Assembly: GCA_009829735.1 (NCBI GenBank)
Contig: CM020618.1
Location: 7,380,627 to 7,444,626, forward strand
DNA length: 64,000 nt
Direction of reading: 5' to 3'
Source of the DNA: Pyropia yezoensis
Taxonomy: Eukaryota > Rhodophyta > Bangiophyceae > Bangiales > Bangiaceae
This document shows positions 40,001-49,800 of this stretch, piece by piece. Within the stretch, counting starts at the first letter, position 1. Each line of letters begins with the position of its first letter. The notes below the pieces were generated by a model. That model did no database searches, was not told the DNA's origin, and worked only from the letters and a program-made list of their open reading frames with translations. Both the position numbers and the translations under genes were made by a program.

Positions 40001-41265
40001 AGGTCAATACGATTTTGGGTTGCCCCAATGGTACCCAGGGCTCCGCCTGTCCACATGACGTCATGCTTTCTTAACATCCGTCGTACCCCTTCGGCTACGG
40101 AAGGGGGAAGGTGGTCGAGGTCAGCCTCGGCCAGTGCCTTCAATGCTTCTTGGTCCTTCGGCGGAATATCCGCCGGTAATGATGGTCGACTAGGCTTCCC
40201 GTCATCGGGTTGCTGTCGCTCGGTGGTCTCGGCGACCGCCAGCACCTCAAGTGGGTCCACTTGACCTTCCTTGTCAGGGGTAAGGATATCTCCTTCGTAG
40301 AGCTCGGCAATCCCGAGGATAGTTCCCTTCGGGAGGGTGACTGCCTTACGGCGGTAGTTCGCCATCACTAGGAGGGACGACCCTCCTGCTGGGAGGTCTA
40401 TGAGACCGTTGGCCATGGTCAACCCATGGCGCTTGTACGTCCGCAAGTTGGACTTGACTCTGCAGATGCCTGCGAGGTCACAGTTAACCGGGAGGACTGT
40501 CTCCGACAACGGCTCAAAGCGAGTTCGCTTGGCCAACCGAAGTGTTTTCGGCTCGACACTTGCGTACACCTCAGCCACGTTAACGTGGCTCCCTTGTAGC
40601 GTCAGGTCTCTGACGATAGCCGTGTGTCCTCGCTTCGTCCCGTCGGCTTCTTGAAGCTCGACGATCCTCCGGCCTGGCCGGATTGCATCCACGTGAACGT
40701 TGATGAAGGTGCACCCCAGTATGCAGGGCACCGATAGGGTCTCACACACCAGGAAGTCGACTTCCGTAGTGAGTTCCCCGATGGTAACCCGCAGCGACAT
40801 CGCCGCGGTCGTACGAATGAGGCGACCATTCGCATCCTTGATGGTGGGTCCCCGAGTCACTCTGACTCGCGGAAGCCACTTGTCCGGGAGGGTATCCTTC
40901 CTGATAAGGTTGGGTCCAGCCCCTGTATCCAGTACAGGGTAGTACGATCGTGTCGACTGGGGGTCAACCCCCAGTGTGGCTGATACCTTGAAGTTCTCCA
41001 AGGTAAACAGCACGTGGCCTACACCGATATCCGGTGTAGCTCGGGCATCCTGAACAGGGCCCTTGTCTGGTTCCATGTGACGGGGCTTCCCGTCCTCTCC
41101 TCCCAACCTTGGTGGTTGGTCATCAATCCCCTGACGCCGTGTCGTCGGGGCCGGAAGGTGTACCCGGGGGTTGATGCGGCGTCGGCTCAACCGCGCTCTC
41201 CGTGGGGCTTTCCCCGCGGTACTCCGGGGTGGCTTGCCTGGGTTACCCCAGCGCCGCCCGGTCAT
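37099..41265 (-). CDS. pol: Element C Pol polyprotein
   Basis: 1388 residues from ATG 41265. Protease DTGAG at 113-117; reverse transcriptase about 455-640 with YLDD at 580-583; RNase H with D732, E779 and D806; integrase zinc domain H964, H971, C1001, C1004; integrase core D1033, D1093, E1129 (D-35-E). The C-terminal about 50 residues (YQVESVVGHTH...WYVKVMWVGYDSPTWEQ) look like a chromodomain. All catalytic residues are present and no stop interrupts it. Unlike B, the gag TAA lies 8 bases before this ATG, and the -1 frame meets TGA at 41278-41280. Frameshifting from gag would therefore fail, and reinitiation or a recent mutation must be considered. Confidence 0.93.
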   Translation of the reverse strand: MTGRRWGNPGKPPRSTAGKAPRRARLSRRRINPRVHLPAPTTRRQGIDDQPPRLGGEDGKPRHMEPDKGPVQDARATPDIGVGHVLFTLENFKVSATLGVDPQSTRSYYPVLDTGAGPNLIRKDTLPDKWLPRVRVTRGPTIKDANGRLIRTTAAMSLRVTIGELTTEVDFLVCETLSVPCILGCTFINVHVDAIRPGRRIVELQEADGTKRGHTAIVRDLTLQGSHVNVAEVYASVEPKTLRLAKRTRFEPLSETVLPVNCDLAGICRVKSNLRTYKRHGLTMANGLIDLPAGGSSLLVMANYRRKAVTLPKGTILGIAELYEGDILTPDKEGQVDPLEVLAVAETTERQQPDDGKPSRPSLPADIPPKDQEALKALAEADLDHLPPSVAEGVRRMLRKHDVMWTGGALGTIGATQNRIDLVPGARPARSQPHRAGPMQREIVDGEVKRMSEPKVIRPSMSEWGAPVVIVPKKDQTPRFCIDYRRLNLVTKKDSYPLPRMDESIDSLGEATVFTTIDCNAGYWQIPVADEDIPKTAFVCHSGVYEFLRMPFGLSNAPATFQRAIDIILSGVKWRNCLVYLDDVIVFSRNMDDHVQHVDEVLTLLRNAGVTLRLKKCAFFQQTVEYLGHQITPRKLGVLEANTRALRDARFPNTQTQLKSFLGMCNVYRRFVKDFARIARPLTVLTGSTLPKVLQPPSPSEEEAFESLKRALLSPPVLALPHRRGTFVIDVDACDTQVGCTLLQGETLIGTDNVIPDLRPVGYFSLTLNPAERNYSATERECLGVIWAVQLLRPYLEGSRFIVRSDHEPLRWLLNLGDKDSDSHGRLARWRLKMAEHDYRTVYKAGSTHDLGDALSRLDTPSGDTRPVDEDIPVVPVCMVGNATQGMVDHTMAHRACPLTLADFREAQANDDDCRRHRANLLAGTAGIFSENEDGLIYRRAPADGRHQVVVPVSLPQAVMEREHENPTAGHPGGSRMFAAMRRFFYWPAMAVDVVDHVRGCHPCARNRMSLHRQASAMKLFPPDGPNEQVAIDILGPLPVTEEGNRYILVMSDRFTKLSRAAAIPNDTAYTIMNAVVDHWISAYGVMKQLLSDNGANLTSAFCTKVLGMFGIEPRRASDYHPQTNGQVERFNRTIVKMLQCYVAEHTNTWDRLLSVLTLAYNARPHRSTNIAPLEWVMPLGVGNLTLPPGRCTRYDTPKGRPAERIHLAWLAKLSWMIPKLKGALDRTQLRYKKNFDARLRVRNATLVTGDWVYIRHQKFRGNKLMQPVKGPYQILHRDDHSVILHSDTEIQRISVNDVTPAPKPEQPQPAPAGLLHEALTTHRSDDPVGPDGIPYQVESVVGHTHPNLPGPWYVKVMWVGYDSPTWEQAANMPRQLLMPFMRRRRLL

Positions 41266-41273
41266 CCTTCCTC

Positions 41274-43457
41274 TTACTCATTTCCCGCCCTTGGTAGGGT
41301 GCTGTCCGCCGGGCCATCCGGCTGAGGAGGTGCCTCCTCGACGGCCAGTACTCCACCTGGAGCTGGCTGCCTACCCGGTGCGGGTCCGGGTGCTCTGGCG
41401 GGATACCCCCCTGGGGATGCCTTGCGTTGCGCCGCTGCCCTCCGAGACTCCTCGGGGATAAGTGGGCAGGAAGACACCCAGTGCTGGGGATCCCCGCACA
41501 ACATACATCCGGACGTGCCGGTCCCCCCTTGAGTTCGCATCGGGGTAGCCCCGTAGCTGCGGTTGCCTCCCTCGGGCGCCCGAGTGCCTGCTCCCTGGTA
41601 GGCCTTGGGTCCTTGGGTCAACCGGAACATGGACTCCCCCAACCGGTTGGGTCGGCCCGCAATCTGCGGAGGTGCCTCCGTGCGCACCGCCCATGTTGGC
41701 AAGGGTTGGTGAGGGTTACCCGTCACCGGGGAGTACCCCGTAGTCCGCACATACGGGACGCGCCGTCCCGTTCCTTCGTTGACCTGGAACTGGGTTCCAG
41801 CCGGGGCGATGTACGCTACCGTACCATGTTCATCAATCACCGGCGTCGCCGGTAGCAACAGGTGGCCCTGTTGGTCGACTAGAGGTTCATCCTCACCAAT
41901 AGGGGTATGTTCGGTCGCCACCAGTACTGGTGCGGCCTTACGTTCCACCTTCTCTTGCCTCGGTACCGGGGTAAGACTGGGTTTGCCTCCCTCACCCTTG
42001 GGCTTCGGGGCCAAGGTACATTCCGGGTGTAGAACCCGGTAGGCGTCCCCTAGGGACTTGCACATGTGCATCAGTCGACTGAAGTTCGTCCGGGCCGTAT
42101 TGGCTCCCCGTGCGGATATCCGCACGTAGTTGGGTACTCCTGCGAACAGGATGGCCCGTAGTTCCCCTTCTCCGAGGAGCTTCCCCAGCTCGTAGTCGAG
42201 CTCTTGGATCCGGCGTCCAAACATCTCCTCATCCTCCCAGCTCTGGGCGGTGCCAGTGCGCAGGGCCCGGTAGTGGTCCTCGCCCTTGTCCTCACTGAGG
42301 TAACTGCTCAGCAGCTCCTTGAGGATCCCACGGTAATCCATGGGGGTGGCCGCGACCCTCATTCCCGGCATCGGGGATGCCTGGCGAAGAATGCCTCGCA
42401 CCCGTTCATCAACAAAGAACGGGAGGATCTCCAGCGCCAGCCCCTCGTTGACGAGCGCCTTGTCTGCGGCTGCCTTGAAGCTAGTCAAGAAGCCGATGAC
42501 TGCCAACGGGCGTCCGTTCGGCCCCCCGAACATCGGGACTCCCTTCATAAGGGTCTGCATAGAGCGGATCGCCCGATGCGACGTATTACGCATCGATTCC
42601 GATACGGTGGTAGAGCGGTCCTCCAAACGATAACGTTCGGGAGTCAGTACCGACCGGAAGACCTCGTTGACGATCTCCGTGTCGGCGTCCTGGATATCCA
42701 GTCGCTTAGCCAGTTGATGAGCAAACTCATCGGACTCCATCCGCTTCAGTAAGCTCGCAGTTACCTGCGCGGTCATAGCTTCCACCACTGAAGATGGTAC
42801 TTCAGGCGTCGGCACCTCGGGAACCCGAGTTGCCTGGCCTTCGTCGTCGAGGGGATACTGTGAGAGGGTACCCCCTCCCCCAATAACCGACTCTCCACCG
42901 GCGTAAGTATCCGCCGGGTCGGGTCCGCGGAGTCCGCTTCGGGTGCTCCGAGCGTATCGCTCCGTGTGACTCCGTTCCAACTCTGCCGACGAGTCGGATC
43001 CATACCCCATTGTGTCCGGGGGTTATCCAGGAGTAGCAACACCGGGGTTGACCCTGGTGGACTCCGAAAGTAGTCCGGCCGGTTCGAACCGTACCGGTGT
43101 GGGAGGAACACGTCGGGGTCCCGTCGTGTGGCGTGTTGACATCAACACTGCCATTGCGTCCTCCGTCCGATCTTGACGGGCGTCGAGTCCGGAGAACCGG
43201 GCCTCGATGCGGGCCAATGATGCCATCAGGGAATCCCCTGGTGAAGGAGGCGGCGGAGTGAGGTCGGTCGATGACAGTTGAGGCGGGCCCCCGCCTCCTG
43301 CCGTCCGAGCCGTGCCAAACGTCGATCCGGCGCCGGAAAGCATTGGCGTCTCAATGTTGTCGGTCGGGTTCCCGATCCCAGTTCCCGTAGTCACCTCCGG
43401 GGTCGGCGTCGACGCCGATCCGTCATCTTGAACGTTCCCCGTCTCTTGGGTAGACAT
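41274..43457 (-). pseudogene. gag: Element C gag with one in-frame TAA
   Basis: The likely start is ATG 43457 (MSTQETGNVQDD), giving 144 codons, then TAA at 43023-43025, then the same frame continues with ATG 43010 for 578 codons. The second part holds the capsid-like domain and a CCHC knuckle, CMLCGDPQHWVSSC, about 77 residues from the end, followed by a Pro-rich tail. The N-terminal Ser/Thr/Pro-rich segment resembles in composition the N-termini of the A and B Gag proteins, so one interrupted gene is more likely than two. Translation of the downstream part alone (578 residues) remains possible. Confidence 0.8.
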
Positions 43458-43662
43458 GGTCACAATCAATCAACCGACGTAACAATCACCACGAATAAGA
43501 GAGCGAGGGGGTAGATTGGGGAGAGTAACAGTAGATCACAGTCAAAGGTAAAAACTCAACACAATCGATCAGGTCGCAACACCACGAGTACAAGAAAAGG
43601 ACCGGATCCCTATCCGTGTGCCAGGGCCGAAGACGGCGTCACCACAAGGGTGACGGAAACCC

Positions 43663-43681
43663 GTCCCCTGCTGCTCCACCA
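43663..43681 (-). promoter_or_regulatory. Primer-binding site, element C
   Basis: TGGTGGAGCAGCAGGGGAC on the minus strand, one base inside the 5' LTR. Identical to the B-family site although the LTRs are unrelated. Confidence 0.8.
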
Positions 43682-43682
43682 A

Positions 43683-44045
43683 TGTAGCACAATAGGGATC
43701 CGTCGCACATCCACTCTCAGGGAACACTCACCAAGGGGGATCGGCACCAACGTCACCGGGAGGCCAAGGTTGCTGTCCTTGGAGCGCAAGCCACGGGACC
43801 AAGATGGGAGCCCAAATGGGAGGGGTTTGTTGTTCTACCTTGGCCGGCGGTGGATTCGCCACCGGCCCCCTCGTTATAAACCCTCGGAGACACTACTAAC
43901 TACCCTCCACCCCAAGATGCAAGTCCCTCTGGTCATACGTAACTTATAGATACCGTGACCAGTACGGACTCTCAAATTGAAAGCCAAGGATTAGAAGTAG
44001 CCCCCCTAATATTAGGGTCACAATACGGACAACCATATTGCTACA
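43683..44045 (-). repeat. Element C 5' LTR
   Basis: 363 bp, same termini as 33322-33684. It drives gag-pol on the minus strand, with TATA-like TTTATAAC at 43873-43880. Right flank AACAC. Confidence 0.95.
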
Positions 44046-44506
44046 AACACGCGCTCCTATACCCCTCGCAGGGCCGACCGGGTCGGTCGGAACTGAGGAG
44101 AGGGGAGTGTGGCAGTATTGATCCCAGGCAGGGGGCTAGACGTGCCATACGAGGGGCGGCAGACAGCTAGTCTGACCCGTTTCTCCCCATGCATATGGGT
44201 CCATATTCCCCAAGTTAGAGATAGTTTGCTTAGTAGTAAGTCCAAATTGGACTTGAGGGTTTTCTGCATTTTATCGTCTTGAATTTTCGTGTGGCCCGGT
44301 GGGCAGGTGCTGGGGTGGGAGATTCGGAGTGGCGAAATTTCGAGGGACCCTGGGGGGATAAGGGGAGGGACAGCGGGGCTTGGCCTCGCTTCCCCGTCCC
44401 GACCAAGAAACTGTTGGCCCACACATCATTCTCTTGTTTCGTGGTGGGGGGATTGCCCCACAGCAGGGACAGCGTGGGTGCGGCTTGCACTTCTTCCGGT
44501 TCTCAA
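44046..44506 (+). repeat. Element D: polypurine tract and truncated 3' LTR
   Basis: 44046-44107 continues D after the C insertion and ends in the purine tract GAGGAGAGGGGAG. The LTR starts at 44108 (TGTGGCAGTATTG) in plus orientation. Homology to B LTRs stops near 44506 (CTTCCGGTTC), so its outer end is lost. Diverged from the other LTRs throughout. Confidence 0.8.
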
Positions 44507-46340
44507 CGTTACGAGAGGCACCCTCACCGTTGCCACCAACTTAGTGGAGGTCACTGTGAGCGCCTTTTGCCACAGCCCCTGCCGGTCGTCCCCCCCCCGC
44601 CTCCCCCTCGGCGGCGGCCGCCCCCGCCGTAGCCGCCGCCTCCTTTTGGCTGGTTAATGCCCGTCTCCTGATCGGCGGGCGGTCGTGGGCGGAGAGTCGC
44701 ACTTTTTTCTGGACTGGTACTGACTGGCGCATTCGTCTTCCTGCCCGTTCTTCCTGCTTTTCTGTGTATGTGGCTCGCTGCGTCGCAGATTGTACGGCAC
44801 GTCTCTGGCAAAGTGCTTACGTTCTCTTGCTCCCCTTGCGGTGTGCATTTTTTGAAGCGAGGCTTGGCGCTCCAAGCTTGGTGGAAAGATATCAGCGAGA
44901 ACCCACCGACGGCCACAGCCACCGCTGTGGCAGCACTGCGCGTCACGCAGTTCAAACGAAGCCCGGGGGTTGTCGGCGGTGGGCTAGCTATACGGGTTTG
45001 TGAAAAATGCTACCGCTCGGCCAGGCGGCCCGCTCTCCCCATACCCCCCCCCCCCGCAAGAGCTCAGCCTTCCACCGTTGGTTTTCTCTCTCCCACCCCA
45101 CCCACGCCTCTCCCCCGAACCGTTCCCTGCCTACAATGTCAACATATATTGGAAACCCTGCAGAAACGGACGGCCAGGGCTGAGCGTCTGCTCGCACGGG
45201 TACACGCGCGGGTTAGAGCCTTCAGCGAAGAGCTCGCCACCGCGCGGGCCGCGTCACCTTCCTCGTTGCCTCAGCAAACTGCTCTGGCGGTGGGCGAGAG
45301 CCGCAACAACGGGTCCCTCACGGTTGCCGAATTTCTTCGGGAAGTACGTGCTGGGAATCATTGGAGCGACGAGGATCAAGTGAACCTGTAGTCAGTCGTG
45401 GGCACGATACAGCTCAAGACAATTCCGAGAGAGATTCGTCTGGGGCACATCAACTTTCGCGGAGTTCACTACGCACAGGCGATAGTCCCCCAAAAGAAGG
45501 AGGTGAGCAAGCAGCAGGAGTACCTGCGGTTGTTTCAGGTCAAGCGGGTGCTCGCACTCGCTGGAGTGGATGCGAGCTCTGTATTTGAGCGATCGCCAAA
45601 GGCATGGCGGCTGGACCCACCTGCTCGGCTCTCCGTGGACCAGCAGGTCTAGATGATTGCCGATGTAGGATTGAGCTCGTCACAGTACAAAGATCCGCTC
45701 GGGCTTTCGCAGCTTCAAGAGCAGCATGGCGAGCCTACCCAAGCTACGCGCGAAGCGGCGCCGGCAGAAAGACATGGACTCAAATGAATTAGAGGTCAAT
45801 CAGACTTGTTTCCACCTCACAAAACCTCGTGATGTGGTTTAGGAACGAGCAGCAGCTCTGTGGGACTCTGGCGCCTTTGTTCAGCAGCTTGTTCTGGACG
45901 AGGAGTCCAAGCCGAATCCACAAATGAAAGATTTTGAGTTTCAATAGCAGGCCTGGACGAGCCCGTGGGCCGAGGTCCATCCTCCTCTAGTGAAGGATAT
46001 CCAAGTAATGGTTGGACTGAAGAAAGGCGGCTATTCAACCTCGGTCAAGATCGTCTCGTCGGTCATCAACCACCGGCAGCCGGACAAGCTTGCCAACACC
46101 ACTCTTGTCGCTGTCTGCCCGGCAAGGAAAGACGACCACAAACCGGCCTCTGCTATGCCGAGAATCTACCTTCAGCAACAGGAGCTGCTTATGCGGGAAG
46201 GGGGTTACCGTTGGTGGCAGTCGGCGAGCCGTGCGTCTCTTCGTACCAAGCGATTACGACGCTCCGTGCACTCTGCAAGGCCATAAGGGCCCAAGCTCGA
46301 CCATGCCCTGCCTCTGGTGCTTCAGCAGAGGAGCTCCGAG
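44507..46340 (+). pseudogene. Degenerate DNA-transposon transposase-like region
   Basis: Open pieces on the plus strand. 44768-45391 has CxxC pairs (CSPC, CEKC, CLQC) and a helical stretch (LQKRTARAERLLARVHARVR). 45398-45652 gives LKTIPREIRLGHINFRGVHY. Near 45990 come LVKDIQVMVGLKKGGYSTSVKI and NTTLVAVCPARKDDH, and near 46240 VRLFVPSDYDAPCTLQGHKG followed by PCLWCFS. The order (GG.ST, NT...KDDH, DYD.PC..GH.GPSS..PC.WC) recalls transposase-like repeats of many eukaryotes, from memory and without a named superfamily. Stops and frameshifts (for example 45653, 45838, 45944) make it inactive. A solo LTR is inserted at its 3' part. Confidence 0.45.
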
Positions 46341-46810
46341 TGTGGCAAGAACCACTCGCACACGCAGCACCCAAGTTGGGGCAGTACACAAGGGCTTCCT
46401 CCCGTGTCTGAGGAACCGGAAGAAGTGCAAGTCGCACACACGCTATCCCTGTTGTAGGGCCAATCCCCCCACGACGCAACAAGAGGATGGTGTGTTGGCC
46501 AACAGTTTCTTGGTCGGGACGGGGAAGCGAGGCCAAGCCCCGCTGTCCCTCCCCTTATCCCCCCGGGGTCCCCTCAGAGTCTCGCCACTCAGAATCTCCC
46601 ACCCCAGCACCTGCCCACCGGGCCACACGAAAACCCTAGACGATATAATGCAGAAAGCCCTCAAATCCATATTGGATTTACTATCCAGCAAAGTATCCCT
46701 GACTTCGGGAAATTCGGGATCAAATGCAAAGGGGGGAACGGGTCAGACAAGTTGTCTCCCGCCCCAGTATGGCGCGCCCTGCCCCCCTGTGTGGGGCCAG
46801 GTCTGGCACA
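46341..46810 (-). repeat. Solo B-type LTR with target duplication
   Basis: 470 bp, TGTGGCAAGAACC...GTCTGGCACA, flanked by perfect CCGAG direct repeats (46336-46340 and 46811-46815). No internal sequence, primer-binding site or polypurine tract on either side. This is the product expected from LTR-LTR recombination. More diverged than the LTRs at 6816-31883. Contains CCCAAGTTGGG. Confidence 0.9.
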
Positions 46811-49800
46811 CCGAGCACTAAAAACGCTTCATAACGTACTAGAGAACGCACCAACGCTTCGTTGTTTGACGAATAAAGCGACCATCAGGATGCGCTCCGA
46901 TCACTTTCGCTCGATGTGCGTTCATGTTTCGTCCGTCACAACGTTATTGCTCCAATCGCACCACGTTGACCTGGATTTCCAGCGAGTACCACCCTCAGTG
47001 CACAAGAGAAAATGCATCTGCGTGGAATGTGCTCCCTAGGTGGCCACTGATTTCGTAGAGAAGTTCGGGCAGAAGCACTTCTCAAGTTCGAACATAGCGA
47101 CGTCGTGCTAGCGTACTGAAGACGCGACAAAGGTGAGGGCGTACGCAAGTGAACAGTATTTCTGTTCTCCCAATTTTGGCCGATCCGGACAAATACAACA
47201 CTGCATGAACAACTGTGTGAGCCAATCGCGTGCTGGCAGCTGAGGGCGTGCCAATCGCGTGCTCTTCGGGCCCGATGGCCAATAGCTGGTGATTGGCTGC
47301 AGCCACAGTGGGCCTTGTGCCGAACGCTGATTGGTCGAAACACTGTTGCTCTCTCGGATGGGATCGCCGGAGATTCCCCTCACCTCGTCTCGTTCCTCTT
47401 CAGAATAGTTGTGCAGCTTACCTCGGGTATCTGTCCACTCGGATTCTTCCCTCCAGGTGCTCGGAGGCCCAGGAACGGCGCAGATCATACTGTTTGCACG
47501 ACAATGGAGGCTGATGCGGAACTCTCATTGGTCAGAGAGGCATCCTGTGAGGCATGTCATTGGTCCGTGGACTGTTGTTCTTGTCCTTGTCCAGATCCGC
47601 CAAATTTGGGAGAACAGCGATATGTCCTCTTCTATTTGTTCTAACTGGGTTATGCAGTGGTATAGCGCCGACGCCTGCAGTATCAATTCATCCATGTGCG
47701 GTCTGTACCAGTGAAAAGTTACCCTGCCGGACGGAACTTGCGTGTTCGTCTGAGCATGATGTCCACAGGAGCTTCAATTTCGTGCCAATTGTGTTAATAA
47801 ATCATGAGTATCTTGTTCTTCCAGGATCTATAGTTGAGAGCGACTGTGTAGATGAGCGCGACTCGCCTCGAGATAACTTCATGGATTGAATCAGTCTTGA
47901 CCCCTGAGTATGTGCTTGTCTGTTTAGAACATGAAGAAGTCAACCCAATTACGAGCAGTGCTCGTTGATCAGAAGTAGTTTGTCCAAGAATGACACAAAA
48001 CTTTTCATCGCCTCGCTTCGCACGGCCTGTTGATTCCAGAGACGTCTTTGGAAGTTTAAGTGGACGCCTCAGTCACCATCCCCGAATGTCATCGACCTCA
48101 TCACTTACCACGCGACGATATAGACGACGACGCGAGCGGGACGGGGACTAGGAAACTGATTCCACCAAGTGCAACTCACTGGGCCACCTCAACCCGGGAC
48201 CCTCGTAACCGCCACAACCAGCACAGGCTGCGTCGACAGATCACATTACCGCAAGTCCGCCTGTCGCCAGACTGCCCCGCGAGACCCCCGAAAGGCAATC
48301 CCCGGCTCACATCCAAAGTGACCTGCGTGCCACACCAGCTTTTTTCTTTGAAAGCCACTTTGCACTGTTCCGTTGAGACTGCTTCGAAATTTAAAGTCGC
48401 TCTATCGTATGAAGCAGTTCTTCAAAAAGCTTTGGTGAACGTTCACAGACCAGCTTGCACAGCCGTTCAAGTATTTTATATGATTACATGATGGCGGGCA
48501 TGCTGTCATTTGTTAGTTCACTCACTTTCAGTCACTCCAAGCACTTCGCTGCCCTAAGTTCAAGAAATTTTTGAGACTTGTCTACATGTCAGCGCACTGA
48601 ACAGAATCAGTTTTAGGCAGACGCCACGCAAGAGATACGGGCCGTTGAAGACTATTAGCTCTAAATCTCTCTGGGCCAGAGTGGCCTTCGCCAGGAACGA
48701 AACGAGTATCGGTAGCGACCGGACATGGCCTTTGTGGGGCATTCGACACGCTAACTCGGATGAAGCCTCCAGTACTGGGAGGAGCACGATCCAAGGCGAC
48801 CCACCAAAGTCCTTGCGGCCGTAGCTGGTGAAGAGTTTGCAGGCTGATATCGATGGCGAGCACTCCGGTAGCGTGGAAAAAACACGTCGCGCCGGGAAGT
48901 ACCACATCTAAATTACAATGTGCTCGACACTTTCCGCAAGTCCGTTGAATCGTACGTGGCGTTCAAATTAATGTCCACAAGAACTGCAAACAGACAGCCA
49001 AGAACAGAAGGTGGATAGAATAGAGCTTGAACAGAAAGAGCTCTACCAATTACATCGATTGTACTACGAGAATGAGAAGCTCGGTTGCGTGAAAAAAATA
49101 ATCTTGTACACAGAATCGTCACCTGCGCGGCTCGTCACGATTGAATATTCACTAGGTTTGGCTTTTAATACTTTCTACTCATGCACATGACCACGTCCGC
49201 CTCTTCGACTTCTGTCATTTGATGTACTTTTTCTTTTTTTAGCAGTGTGTCGGTTTACTATAGAGGACCCCTTTTTTTACGCAACCATCCTTCCTATTTG
49301 CTTATATCAGTCTATGCGAATCGACGAGCTCTTTCTGCTCATGCTCTTTGTTTTCCACCTCCTCAACTTGGCTGTCTCTTACTGCCGATTTTGTGAAAAA
49401 AAAATGCCACATACTTCCCAACAGATATGAGAAGAACTTCGATTACTATATCGTTCTGGATGGCCACATCCCAGGGCAAATGTTGAACTCACGGTGCTGG
49501 CGTGCCCGACATACGCATCAGTCATCAAATTCGTACGCCAGCTGGGGCCACGGTGCTTTTGACTGGACGCTATGCTTTGTGCCGTTCGAAGTGCTGGAGT
49601 TTTCTGTCGTGCGAGGGTGTCTGAATTCACCAGAAAGCCCCTACCGCATGGTAGGCGGTACTCACTTCGCTGCTGGTGGAGGCTACTCTTGTCCCGAGTA
49701 CTAAAAAGCTAACTATCTTCCGGAGCCCTTATCTCTGGTGGGGCTTCCGGAAACTTTTTAGTCTTCTAAGGTTAGCCGCCAAAAGTGCTGTGAATCCGAC

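Larger units (their letters stand above)
33322..44045 (-). mobile_element. Element C: nearly intact Ty3/gypsy retrotransposon
   Basis: 10,724 bp, bounded by 363-bp LTRs with TGTAGCA/TGCTACA ends and a perfect 5-bp target duplication AACAC (33317-33321 and 44046-44050). Order on the minus strand: 5' LTR, primer-binding site, gag, pol, antisense gene (plus strand), polypurine tract, 3' LTR. The two LTRs differ at about six positions of 363 by eye, so insertion was fairly recent. It sits in the D remnant. Family C is distinct from A/B at protein level. Confidence 0.95.
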
